Positions 51,276 through 60,171 of a DNA stretch of 64,000 nt are shown piece after piece. Position 1 is the first letter of the stretch. Every line of letters starts with the position of its first letter. The stretch spans positions 29,233-93,232 of the forward strand of contig JAIKWL010000018.1 in assembly GCA_024684815.1 (NCBI GenBank), given 5' to 3'. The notes under the pieces were generated by a model. That model saw only the letters and a program-made list of their open reading frames with translations. It ran no database searches and had not been told where the DNA came from. This stretch comes from Saccharofermentans sp. Its GTDB lineage: Bacteria > Bacillota > Clostridia > Saccharofermentanales > Saccharofermentanaceae. The translations under genes and the position numbers were made by a program.

Positions 51276-52928
51276 ATGAGAAAGTTCTTATTCTCTTTTG
51301 CGTTAATGATCGGAATAGTCATCTCCTTTTACGGCATAGCATCAGCCGATTCTGAGGAGCATTATTTTACAGATAACGGGGATTACTATAAGTGGAGTTT
51401 CAACAGTGATACCGGTATGCTGACCATTGATGCGGTATATGAGCCGGTTGATTCTTTTATTAATAATTCAGAGATTTACAAAGTTGCAGATGACGTGACA
51501 GATATGACCATCAACAGCATACATTATTCATATCAGCAGGGTGACAATTATCACTACTCGTTTTTCCAATATAGAATGGATAATCTGAAAACCATAACTG
51601 TCAATTGCAACTGTACCTCATTGGATCTCGATATGTGTACAAAATCACTTCAAAAGATCACATTCAATAACAATAAGGTGAAGAATACTTATATCGATCT
51701 TCCCCACTGCAATTACGTCGTTGAAATCAGTTATGACAAGAATAACACTTCAGATTACTTCCTCGACTATCACGATTTTTCCGGAAGAGATATAACTATC
51801 CCCGCAAACTACGGGAAAAACTCTCATATATCATACTGTTTCTTCAGATGTTCTGTTGAATCTGTTGCTTTTGCAAGCGGAACAAAGATAATCCCGGCAT
51901 ATGCCTTTGATGAATGTCCTATTCTTTATTCCTTAACGATTCCTTCCGGAGTCACGACTATTGAGGATGGTGCTTTCTGGGGATGCGATTTATCTTCGGT
52001 ATCTTTACCTGCAACCGTAAAGACCATACGTTATAACGCATTTTACGGTTGCCCGCTTGAGACCATCGATTTTGAGGGCACAGGTGAAAAATGGCTTGGA
52101 ACAGTTAAAAAAGTTAACAGTGACGAGTATGGCAATATCGGCGGGACTGTTCTTTATGTTGACAGCGCAACAGTTAACTGCAGTGACTCGACCATAATAA
52201 TCCAAAAGAAAGCTGCAAAAAATAAATATACTTATTCCCAGCATCCTGTCGGATGGTTCCCAAAGGCCTCTCAGTGGTATTACTACTACGAAGACGGAAC
52301 CAAAGCATCAGACGGCTTATTTGAAATAGGAAAATGCGTTTTCTATTTTGACAGCGACGGCATCATGGCTACGGGTTGGGTAAACCTGGACAGCAAGTGG
52401 TATTTCTTTGAAAAGTCAGGCGGAGCTATGCTGAAAGACTGCTGGTATAAGGATAACGGCAATTGGTATTATCTGGGCTCTGACGGAGCGATCCTTACCG
52501 GCTGGAATAAGATCGGCGGCAACTGGTATTACTTCCTTGAATATGGTGCCATGGTCACAGGCTGGAAGAGTATCGACGGCAACTGGTACTATTTCACGGA
52601 ATCGGGATCTTTGGTCACAGGCTGGAAGCAGATTGGAGGTGCCTGGTATTACTTCAGTGAATCAGGTGCTATGGTCAAAGGCTGGAAGCAGATCGGCGGC
52701 ATCTGGTATTACTTCGGTGAATCAGGTGCTATGACCACAGGCTGGAAGAGCATCAACGGCTACTGGTACTACTTCATTGAGTCCGGTGCTATGGCAACCG
52801 GATGGAAAAAGATAGACGGCATCTGGTATTACTTCTACGACAGCGGAATAATGGCTTCAGGCGGCAAAGTCACTATCGACGGCAAAGAATATAACTTTGC
52901 TCCTAACGGCGCCTGGATATCTGGCTGA
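51276..52928 (+). CDS. array paralogue 1: secreted BspA-like LRR protein with wall-binding repeats
   Basis: This 550-residue protein has a signal peptide (cut after ASA, about residue 25). The N-terminal half (to about 325) begins with a YYKWSFNSDTGMLTI strand pair as in BspA-type LRR_5 proteins. LRR_5 units follow (IIPAYAFDECPILYSLTIPSGVTT, AFWGCDLSSVSLPATVKT) ending at a conserved NCSDS segment. The rest is about 11 wall-binding repeats of GWKxIxGxWYYFxESGAMxT; the last six are encoded by nearly exact 60-bp DNA units. No LPXTG sorting signal is present. GGGGAGG precedes the ATG. It is probably cotranscribed with paralogue 2. Confidence 0.88.
   Translation: MRKFLFSFALMIGIVISFYGIASADSEEHYFTDNGDYYKWSFNSDTGMLTIDAVYEPVDSFINNSEIYKVADDVTDMTINSIHYSYQQGDNYHYSFFQYRMDNLKTITVNCNCTSLDLDMCTKSLQKITFNNNKVKNTYIDLPHCNYVVEISYDKNNTSDYFLDYHDFSGRDITIPANYGKNSHISYCFFRCSVESVAFASGTKIIPAYAFDECPILYSLTIPSGVTTIEDGAFWGCDLSSVSLPATVKTIRYNAFYGCPLETIDFEGTGEKWLGTVKKVNSDEYGNIGGTVLYVDSATVNCSDSTIIIQKKAAKNKYTYSQHPVGWFPKASQWYYYYEDGTKASDGLFEIGKCVFYFDSDGIMATGWVNLDSKWYFFEKSGGAMLKDCWYKDNGNWYYLGSDGAILTGWNKIGGNWYYFLEYGAMVTGWKSIDGNWYYFTESGSLVTGWKQIGGAWYYFSESGAMVKGWKQIGGIWYYFGESGAMTTGWKSINGYWYYFIESGAMATGWKKIDGIWYYFYDSGIMASGGKVTIDGKEYNFAPNGAWISG
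52500..52859 (+). repeat. six in-phase 60-bp tandem repeat units
   Basis: Each unit starts with ggctgga and encodes one 20-residue wall-binding repeat. The period is exactly 60 bp from 52500 to 52859 and neighbouring units differ at only a few positions, so they are prone to slippage or unequal crossing-over. Confidence 0.85.
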
Positions 52929-52949
52929 TTATAAGGGAGGATCTCAAGA

Positions 52950-54623
52950 ATGAAAAAGATATTTATCTCATTAATAATGACTATCGGCTTCGTTATCTCT
53001 GCTTTCGGGATCATCTGCGCCGACACGCCCACATATTTAAAAGACGGTAATGATTTCTATCAGTGGAGTTTTGACAGCACGAACGGCGAGTTATCGTTAA
53101 GTCCGGCTTTTGTCGCCCCGGATACGAGAACTACAAGTTTAAGTTCTATAGCTCCGGATGTTACTACATTGACTCTCAACGGTATCCACTTCAGCCACAG
53201 ATCAAGTCTGGGTTATGCGTATAGCGGGGATTCCAATTATCTGAAAGATATAAAAAACATAAATGTTAATTCCACCTGTTCCAGATTAGGAATTCCATCC
53301 GGCTGGGAATCGCTTGAGACCATATCATTTAAAAATAATACCGCTAAGAAAACCGTAATAGAACTCAAGGCCCGTTCAGGCGAATGTGCTCTTCCCAAGA
53401 TAACTTATGACAAAAATAGTACAACAGATTACTATCTTGATTTCTCAAGGAATTGGGGAAGTGATCCGATAACGATTCCTGCAGCCTATGGAAATGACCC
53501 GCACATCACATACAGTTTTTTCGATTCATATAATCTCCGTTCTGTCTCATTTGAGAGCGGTACAAAAACCATCCCCGAATATGCATTTGACAGCTGTGAC
53601 AGACTGTCAAAAGTAACGATCCCTTCCGGTGTTACGACCATCGAATATGGAGCCTTTTATAAGTGTGAAAGCTTAAGTTCAATTTCGATTCCCGCATCCG
53701 TAAAAACCATTCGCTACAACTCGTTTTATAAAACAGGTATCTACCGCATCGACTATGAAGGCACACGTGATCAGTGGGCAGGTCTTGTAAAGACATTGGA
53801 TTCTGACGGAAAAGCAGTCGAAGGCGGTAATGTCCTTTATCTTGACTATGCAACTGTTTATTGCAGTGATGGAAATGTCCTGATCAAAAAGACATATGAA
53901 AACGGTCACAGTGTTTACACTCAGATTTTTACAGGATGGAATCAGAAGGACGGCAAATGGTATTACTATAAAACAAACGGCGATCTTGCGCGCGATGAAA
54001 TGCTTTATATCGATGGTTCCCGTTACGGATTTGACAGTAACGGTGTCATGCGCACGGGCTGGTATAACTCCGGCTCCGATTGGTACTTCTTTAATCTTAA
54101 ATCCGGGAAAAGGATCGAAGAGGATTGGTTAAACGACAACGGTAAATGGTACTACTTTGACTATGCCGGGCGTATGGTTACAGGATCACATACGATAGAC
54201 GGACAGCAGTATGTGTTCACCGATTCCGGCGCTTTATATACCGGCTGGAAACTGGAGAACGATGATTGGCATTACTATACTACAAAAGGAAGAGTTACAG
54301 GATGGTACCAGATCGGCAATAACTGGTATTACTTTGAAACGCAGCATGGCGACATGGTAAAAGGTCATCAGAATATTGGCGGTTATTGGTATCAGTTCAG
54401 GGATTCCGGAGCCATGGTTACAGGATGGTATCAGATCAAGGACAGATGGTATTACTATAATACTAACGGCACCGAGGTATTTAAATGGAAGCAGATCGGC
54501 GGCAAGTGGTATTACTTCAGCGAAAGCACCGGAATCATGCTCAGCGACGGAATATACACTCTCGGGGGTAAACGCTACAAATTCCTAGATAATGGTGTCT
54601 GGGATGAAACCTGGAATGGCTGA
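52950..54623 (+). CDS. array paralogue 2: secreted BspA-like LRR protein with wall-binding repeats
   Basis: This 557-residue protein has a signal peptide (cut after ICA). Its N-terminal half has FYQWSFDSTNGELSL and LRR_5 units (IPEYAFDSCDRLSKVTIPSGVTT, AFYKCESLSSISIPASVKT), then YCSDGN. Its wall-binding repeats (about 9) are more diverged from one another than in paralogue 1. It starts 21 nt after paralogue 1 with AGGGAGG before the ATG and has no promoter of its own. A terminator follows. Confidence 0.88.
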   Translation: MKKIFISLIMTIGFVISAFGIICADTPTYLKDGNDFYQWSFDSTNGELSLSPAFVAPDTRTTSLSSIAPDVTTLTLNGIHFSHRSSLGYAYSGDSNYLKDIKNINVNSTCSRLGIPSGWESLETISFKNNTAKKTVIELKARSGECALPKITYDKNSTTDYYLDFSRNWGSDPITIPAAYGNDPHITYSFFDSYNLRSVSFESGTKTIPEYAFDSCDRLSKVTIPSGVTTIEYGAFYKCESLSSISIPASVKTIRYNSFYKTGIYRIDYEGTRDQWAGLVKTLDSDGKAVEGGNVLYLDYATVYCSDGNVLIKKTYENGHSVYTQIFTGWNQKDGKWYYYKTNGDLARDEMLYIDGSRYGFDSNGVMRTGWYNSGSDWYFFNLKSGKRIEEDWLNDNGKWYYFDYAGRMVTGSHTIDGQQYVFTDSGALYTGWKLENDDWHYYTTKGRVTGWYQIGNNWYYFETQHGDMVKGHQNIGGYWYQFRDSGAMVTGWYQIKDRWYYYNTNGTEVFKWKQIGGKWYYFSESTGIMLSDGIYTLGGKRYKFLDNGVWDETWNG

Positions 54624-54647
54624 ACATCCGGCTGATCATTGTTCATT

Positions 54648-54677
54648 AAAAGGGGCTTTACTGCCCCTTTTATTATT
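54648..54677 (+). terminator. terminator after array paralogue 2
   Basis: AAAAGGGGC and GCCCCTTTT form a strong stem with a 6-nt loop, followed by ATTATTT. Confidence 0.8.
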
Positions 54678-54730
54678 TCCGTGAACAGATCGTAATATGC
54701 CTTCGTCATCAATCGGTAATCTAATACTTA

Positions 54731-54759
54731 TTGATGTATATTATTTCAAATAGTAAAAT
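54731..54759 (+). promoter_or_regulatory. promoter of the second paralogue pair
   Basis: TTGATG, 17 nt, TAAAAT, 33 nt before the ATG of paralogue 3. Confidence 0.55.
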
Positions 54760-54791
54760 CAAATTTGTTGATCATTATTGGGGAGGATTGT

Positions 54792-56444
54792 ATGAATAGA
54801 AAAAGCGTTGTCTCTTTTTTGGTAATGATAAGCTTAGTAATCTCCGTGTTTGGCACGGCTTTTGCCGACAGTTCAAATAATTTCAAAAGCTACGGGGATT
54901 ATTATAAATGGAATTTCACGAGCAGTTCAGGACTTCTGACCATTGAAACACTGTACACTTATGACATAGGTAACGGAACAGATTATTCCTCTGTAGCTTC
55001 AAGCGTGAAATCAATGACGATCAAAAATATTCACTATTCCTATGACGGCAGAGCTCCATATGATTTCTACGGCATCCTCAGCGGCCTGGATAACCTGAAG
55101 ACTATTACGGTCAGTTCCACCTGCAGCGGATTGCATAACCTTGTAAACTGTCCGGCATTGCAAAAAATCACGTTCAACAACAACAAGGCTAAGCATACTG
55201 ATCTGGATTTTTACCGGAGCAAAGCAAAATCCATTCCGGCCATATCCTATGACAATAACAACACTTCAAATTACTTTATCAACTTTAAGGAATACACGGG
55301 CAATTCATCAATAACTGTTCCTGCAGGTTACGGCAGTGATTCTCACATAACATACAGTTTTGCTTCCTCATCTGTAAAATCGGTTTCTTTTGCAAGCGGA
55401 ACGAAGACCATTCCGGAATATGCTTTTGAGAATTGTAAATCTCTTTCATCAGTAACGATCCCTTCAGGTGTCACAACAATCGGAAATGGTGCATTCTGCG
55501 GCTGCGGCAAGTTAACCTCTATCTCGATCCCCGCCTCAGTAACTGCTATCCGCTACGATGCTTTCTGTAACACCGGACTTGCTACTGTCAATTACAGCGG
55601 TTCACGTGACCAGTGGTTCGGATTGGTTAAAATGCTCGGTTCCGACGGCGGAACTGTATCGGGCAGCAGTGTTCTTTATGTAAACGACACAACCATTCAT
55701 TGCAGCGACGGAGACATCATCATCAAGGTAAAAGAAGCAAGTGACCATTACGATTACATCCAGTATCCTGTCGGATGGTATAAAAAAGACAGCAAATGGT
55801 ATTACTACTATCAGGACGGCTCAATGCCCCGCAACTGTATAAAGGAGATAAACGGAACGTCCTTCTGTTTTGACAACAGCGGAGCCATGACGACAGGCTG
55901 GTATCAGAATAACGGTAAGAGGTATTACTTTGATAAATCATGCGGCGCCATGCTGAAAAACTGCTGGAAAAGCGACAGCGGCAGCTGGTTCTATCTGGGC
56001 TCAGACGGAGCAGCTGTTACAGGCTGGAAGACTATAAGTAATACGCGTTATTATTTCAATAAACAAGGCGAAATGGCTGATGACTGGGAACAGATAGACG
56101 GCGTCTGGTATTATTTCAACAAATCAGGCCTTATGCAGACCGGATGGCAGGAGATCAATAATTTCTGGTATTACTTCGAAGGATCCGGAGCCATGGTTAC
56201 CGGCTGGAAGGATCTGGGTATCGCCTGGTACTACTTCAATGAAAAAGGTGTGCTTCAAACAGAATGGCAGAAGATAGGCGATTTCTGGTATTATCTCGGT
56301 ACTAACGGAGCTATGGTAACAGGCTGGCAAAAGATAAACGGTTCCTGGTATTACTTCAACAATTACGGAATGATGGCTACAGGATATGTTACTATCGACG
56401 GCAAGACCTACCACTTCAATGAAAAAGGTGTTTGGATTCCCTGA
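54792..56444 (+). CDS. array paralogue 3: secreted BspA-like LRR protein with wall-binding repeats
   Basis: This 550-residue protein starts at ATG 54792 (GGGAGG before it). The signal peptide is cut after AFA. YYKWNFTSSSGLLTI begins the BspA-like half, with LRR_5 units (IPEYAFENCKSLSSVTIPSGVTT, AFCGCGKLTSISIPASVTA) and HCSDGD. About 10 wall-binding repeats follow. It is the closest in layout to paralogue 1. Paralogue 4 follows after 24 nt in the same transcript. Confidence 0.88.
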   Translation: MNRKSVVSFLVMISLVISVFGTAFADSSNNFKSYGDYYKWNFTSSSGLLTIETLYTYDIGNGTDYSSVASSVKSMTIKNIHYSYDGRAPYDFYGILSGLDNLKTITVSSTCSGLHNLVNCPALQKITFNNNKAKHTDLDFYRSKAKSIPAISYDNNNTSNYFINFKEYTGNSSITVPAGYGSDSHITYSFASSSVKSVSFASGTKTIPEYAFENCKSLSSVTIPSGVTTIGNGAFCGCGKLTSISIPASVTAIRYDAFCNTGLATVNYSGSRDQWFGLVKMLGSDGGTVSGSSVLYVNDTTIHCSDGDIIIKVKEASDHYDYIQYPVGWYKKDSKWYYYYQDGSMPRNCIKEINGTSFCFDNSGAMTTGWYQNNGKRYYFDKSCGAMLKNCWKSDSGSWFYLGSDGAAVTGWKTISNTRYYFNKQGEMADDWEQIDGVWYYFNKSGLMQTGWQEINNFWYYFEGSGAMVTGWKDLGIAWYYFNEKGVLQTEWQKIGDFWYYLGTNGAMVTGWQKINGSWYYFNNYGMMATGYVTIDGKTYHFNEKGVWIP

Positions 56445-56468
56445 TAGATCAAAAGGAGGGTTTATAGA

Positions 56469-58199
56469 ATGAAGAAATTTTCGATAGCGTTGATACTGAC
56501 ACTGGGTATTATCCTTTCCATGTTCAGTGTGGTAAATGCTGATTCATCCAACTACTTCTACAGCGATGGAACGGTTTACCAATGGAGTCTCGACGAAAAC
56601 TCAGGAAAACTGACTATTTCCAAGAAAACCAAGTACTTTTTTACTGCCAACGATTATTCCTCGGTTGCCTCGAAGGTTAAATCAATATATATCGATGGTA
56701 TCCACAAGGGCAACAATTCAACCCAATATACATTTTCTAATTTCCCGAGCGGATTGAATAACGTAACAAATATAACGGTTAATAACAAGTGCTACAAACT
56801 GGGAACACTTAAAAACTGTCCGTCACTTAATAAGATATCTTTCAATAGCAACGATGCTTCTAATACAACGGTGGATCTGACATCATGGCCTTCAGCAACT
56901 CTTCCGGCCATCTCTTATACTAATACAAGCACTTCTTATTATCTCGATTATTCAAGATCTACAAGCAAATCTGCTTTTACTATTCCCGCAAGTTACGGTA
57001 ATAATTCAAAGATCAAATACAGTTTTGAAGGATCACTCTTGAGTGCAGTATCTTTTGAGAACGGAACCAAGACTATTCCTGATTACGCATTCAAAGACTG
57101 TACATCCCTCAGCAAAATTACGATTCCTTCCGGAGTTACAACTATCGGTTATGACGCATTTTACGGATGTGATACGGTAAAATCCGTTAAGATTCCGGCT
57201 TCTGTTACCTCCCTCAGTTTCAATGCTTTCTATAAATCCGGTATCACGGATGTAACTTATGAAGGTACAACCTCTCAATGGTACAAGATAGTAAAGACAT
57301 TTGATGATAACCTTAAACCTATAGACGGCAATATCCTTTATCTTGACAATGCTGTCATTCATTGCTCCGATGGTGATATTAAAATCTCCAAGAATCCTGC
57401 TACTAACCACTATGAGTATAATCAGCACCTCATCGGCTGGCAGCAGGAAAACAGCAAGTGGGTTTACTACGATGAAAATGGCAAAAAAGTAACTAACACT
57501 ACTGTTTATATAAAAGACGGTTATTTCCATTTCGACGACAAGGGCTATATGTTCACCGGATGGCTTAACGAAAACGGGAAATGGTATTTCTTCAATACGA
57601 GCGGAAGGATGCAATTGTCTGACTGGCTTAATGAAAACGGCAAATGGTACTATTTCGACAGTAACGGCGTTATGGCTACAGGCAAAAAGACCGTAAACGG
57701 CAAATCCTATTACTTTAAGAGTTCAGGCGCTATGGCAACCGGCTGGACTGAGATCGGAAAATACTGGTATTACTTTGATTCCAACGGTTCTATGTGTACA
57801 GGCTGGAAAAAAATAGACGGCAAATGGTATTTCCTCTGCGACAAAAAATATGCCCCGTCCTCTGATTATACCGGGTGTATGGCTGTAGGCATTTTGAAGA
57901 TCGATGGATACATTTATTATTTTGCTTCCACAGGAATCATGCAGACAGGCTGGGTCCACATCAATAATGACTGGTATTACTTTGATTCAAAAGGTCACAG
58001 GCAGTCAGGAGGATGGCTCAAGGACGGCAATAACTGGTATTATCTGAATGATGACGGGACCATGTATTGCGGCTGGCTTAAGTACAACAACAACTGGTAT
58101 TATCTCCAGCATTCCGGAGTTATGGCAACATCACAGATAACTATCGAAGGCAGAGGCTATATCTTCCAGTCAGACGGAATATGCATTAATCCGTATTGA
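56469..58199 (+). CDS. array paralogue 4: secreted BspA-like LRR protein with wall-binding repeats
   Basis: This 576-residue protein, the longest in the array, has a signal peptide (cut after VNA). VYQWSLDENSGKLTI opens the first half; LRR_5 units (IPDYAFKDCTSLSKITIPSGVTT, AFYGCDTVKSVKIPASVTS) and HCSDGD follow. Its wall-binding half (about 11 repeats) includes a longer unit with CDKKYAPSSDYTGCMAVG, two Cys residues not found in the other members. AAGGAGG precedes the ATG. Confidence 0.88.
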   Translation: MKKFSIALILTLGIILSMFSVVNADSSNYFYSDGTVYQWSLDENSGKLTISKKTKYFFTANDYSSVASKVKSIYIDGIHKGNNSTQYTFSNFPSGLNNVTNITVNNKCYKLGTLKNCPSLNKISFNSNDASNTTVDLTSWPSATLPAISYTNTSTSYYLDYSRSTSKSAFTIPASYGNNSKIKYSFEGSLLSAVSFENGTKTIPDYAFKDCTSLSKITIPSGVTTIGYDAFYGCDTVKSVKIPASVTSLSFNAFYKSGITDVTYEGTTSQWYKIVKTFDDNLKPIDGNILYLDNAVIHCSDGDIKISKNPATNHYEYNQHLIGWQQENSKWVYYDENGKKVTNTTVYIKDGYFHFDDKGYMFTGWLNENGKWYFFNTSGRMQLSDWLNENGKWYYFDSNGVMATGKKTVNGKSYYFKSSGAMATGWTEIGKYWYYFDSNGSMCTGWKKIDGKWYFLCDKKYAPSSDYTGCMAVGILKIDGYIYYFASTGIMQTGWVHINNDWYYFDSKGHRQSGGWLKDGNNWYYLNDDGTMYCGWLKYNNNWYYLQHSGVMATSQITIEGRGYIFQSDGICINPY

Positions 58200-58227
58200 T
58201 GATTCAGATATTAATATATTTATTACT

Positions 58228-58264
58228 CAAGGGTTGTCTTTTGACAGCCCTTGATCTTTTTCGG
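58228..58264 (+). terminator. terminator after array paralogue 4
   Basis: CAAGGGTTGTC and GACAGCCCTTG pair (one wobble) around TTTT, followed by a TCTTTTT run. Confidence 0.8.
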
Positions 58265-58279
58265 GTTGATACTGATCAA

Positions 58280-58342
58280 AAAAATGGTACTTTTGGGTGA
58301 TATTAATATTTTTATGTGTTGCTAAAATATTCTTGTCTTTCA
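58280..58342 (+). repeat. leader repeat copy A
   Basis: About 63 bp, from AAAAATGGTACTTT through the TAAAAT box (58323-58328) to TTGTCTTTCA, match the region 60084-60145 before paralogue 6 with only a couple of mismatches. A shorter copy of the first 22 bp lies at 61894-61916. It includes the presumed -10 of paralogue 5. Confidence 0.8.
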
Positions 58343-58366
58343 TCAAAATTGAAACGGAGGTTTATT

Positions 58367-60019
58367 ATGAAAGGTAAAGCATTACTTTCATCCCTGGTAA
58401 CGTTAAGCCTGGTGGTTTCCTCATACGGTGTCACCATGGCAGACACAGTCAGCGGAACTTTTTATTCGAGTAGTGACAGCAATTCTTTTAGCTGGACCTA
58501 CGACGGAGGCGGTAATCTCTCTGTCGCCGTGAACTATTTTGCAGGTCAGAATCCGAAAGATTTCGGCTCGGTATCTGCAAAAGTAGAAAAGATGTCCATC
58601 AGCAGCAGTTTTGCAGGCAATACATCGCCATACACTTACTCATATTTTAAGAATGATATGACAAAGCTTGAAACTATCAATGTAAATGACAACTGCAGAT
58701 TGCTCAGTATTAAAAACACTTGTCCGTATCTCGAAAATATAAATATTATCAACAATAATAATGATTATATTTCTATCGATCTGTCCGGAAGAACATCTTC
58801 TATTATTCCTGAGATCAATGTAAACGGCTCGACTGTAAAATATATCAATATTATTCATTCTAAATATGATGGAAGCGAGAAATTAACAGTACCGGCTAGT
58901 TACGGTATCGGTAACGTGTTCGATTACAGTTTCACCGCTTCCAAAATGAAAACTGTTATTTTCGAAGCCGGCACTCAAAAGATCAGAGAGCACGGTTTTG
59001 CTGACTGTGAAAATCTGACAACCGTGGCGATTCCTAAAAGCGTTACCAAGATCGAATACAGCGCATTCAGGAATTGTCCGAAGCTTGAATCCATTACGAT
59101 TCCGGCAACAGTTAAATCCATCGGCATGAATGCTTTCAAAAACTCCGGCATCAAGACCATCGATTACTTAGGCACTCGTGCCCAGTGGTTTGGCCTTGTT
59201 AAAGAATACGACGACAATAAAGAACTCGTAGGCGAGACACTTCACCTTGACGGCGTAGTAGTTCACTGCTCTGACGGTGACGTTATGATCCATTACAATA
59301 AAAATGACGATCCTCAGTATTATCAGTACTATCAGAACTACTATGGCTGGGAAAAAGTAGACGGCAATTGGTATTACTATAAGGCTGACGGTTCTTTAGC
59401 TAAAGGAGCTGCTACGATCGATGGCAATCTCTTTTATTTTGACAATAACGGCGTTATGCAGACAGGCTGGTTCCATATCAGCGGAAATCTCTGGTCCTAT
59501 GCTGATAAAACCGGCGTTGTAAAGCTAAAGGGCTGGTTACAGGACGGCGGTAGCTGGTACTACTTTAATCTCTACTTTATGCAGACAGGCTGGCGTACGA
59601 TCGGCGGTGTTAAATATTACTTCGATAAGACAAGCGGCAAGATGGTAACCGGATGGCAAGAGATCGACGGCAAATGGTATCTGTTCAACTCATCCGGAGC
59701 TATGCAGACAGGCTGGAAGCAGTCAGGAAATACATGGTATTATCTTGATCCTTCAAACGGCGCTATGGTAACAGGATGGAAGGAGATCGACGGAAAGTGG
59801 TATTTCCTCAAGTCTAACGGCGCTATGGCAGCAAGTGAATGGTGCGGCGGTTACTGGCTCAATGCTGACGGTACCTGGACATATCCTTACAAGGCAACCT
59901 GGAGAAAGACAAACAACAAATGGTGGTTCGGTGATGATTCCGGCTGGTATGCAAAGAATGAGACCCTGATAATCGACGGCGTATCTTATAAGTTCGACGC
60001 AAAGGGCTATCTGGTATAA
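58367..60019 (+). CDS. array paralogue 5: secreted BspA-like LRR protein with wall-binding repeats
   Basis: This 550-residue protein starts at ATG 58367 with CGGAGG before it. The signal peptide is cut after TMA. The BspA-like half has SFSWTYDGGGNLSV, LRR_5 units (IREHGFADCENLTTVAIPKSVTK, AFRNCPKLESITIPATVKS) and HCSDGD followed by a PQYYQYYQNYYGW stretch shared with paralogue 6. The wall-binding half ends in the module SEWCGGYWLNADGTWTYPYK...KFDAKGYLV also seen in paralogues 6 and 7 and, diverged, in the protein at 12.2 kb. Confidence 0.88.
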   Translation: MKGKALLSSLVTLSLVVSSYGVTMADTVSGTFYSSSDSNSFSWTYDGGGNLSVAVNYFAGQNPKDFGSVSAKVEKMSISSSFAGNTSPYTYSYFKNDMTKLETINVNDNCRLLSIKNTCPYLENINIINNNNDYISIDLSGRTSSIIPEINVNGSTVKYINIIHSKYDGSEKLTVPASYGIGNVFDYSFTASKMKTVIFEAGTQKIREHGFADCENLTTVAIPKSVTKIEYSAFRNCPKLESITIPATVKSIGMNAFKNSGIKTIDYLGTRAQWFGLVKEYDDNKELVGETLHLDGVVVHCSDGDVMIHYNKNDDPQYYQYYQNYYGWEKVDGNWYYYKADGSLAKGAATIDGNLFYFDNNGVMQTGWFHISGNLWSYADKTGVVKLKGWLQDGGSWYYFNLYFMQTGWRTIGGVKYYFDKTSGKMVTGWQEIDGKWYLFNSSGAMQTGWKQSGNTWYYLDPSNGAMVTGWKEIDGKWYFLKSNGAMAASEWCGGYWLNADGTWTYPYKATWRKTNNKWWFGDDSGWYAKNETLIIDGVSYKFDAKGYLV

Positions 60020-60050
60020 CGTTCATTTGTTAACCGGTTGATATCCATAT

Positions 60051-60082
60051 GAGGGCTGTGCTGATGGCGCAGCCCTTTTTAT
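60051..60082 (+). terminator. terminator after array paralogue 5
   Basis: AGGGCTGTGC and GCGCAGCCCT pair (one wobble) around TGATG, followed by TTTTTAT. Confidence 0.8.
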
Positions 60083-60083
60083 G

Positions 60084-60145
60084 AAAAATGGTACTTTCGG
60101 GTGATATTAATATTTTTCTGTGTTGCTAAAATATTCTTGTCTTTC
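60084..60145 (+). repeat. leader repeat copy B
   Basis: Copy of the region 58280-58342. It holds the TAAAAT box at 60127-60132, 40 nt before the ATG of paralogue 6. Confidence 0.8.
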
Positions 60146-60171
60146 AACTAAAAATCAAAGGGAGGTTTATT

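Noticed and set aside
52500-52859. 60-bp repeats considered as a CRISPR-like array
   Set aside because: The units are contiguous with no spacers and encode wall-binding repeats in frame.
58290-58310. GGGTGATAT before paralogues 5 and 6 as a SigD-type -10
   Set aside because: No TAAA -35 lies 14-16 nt upstream, so a flagellar sigma promoter is not supported.
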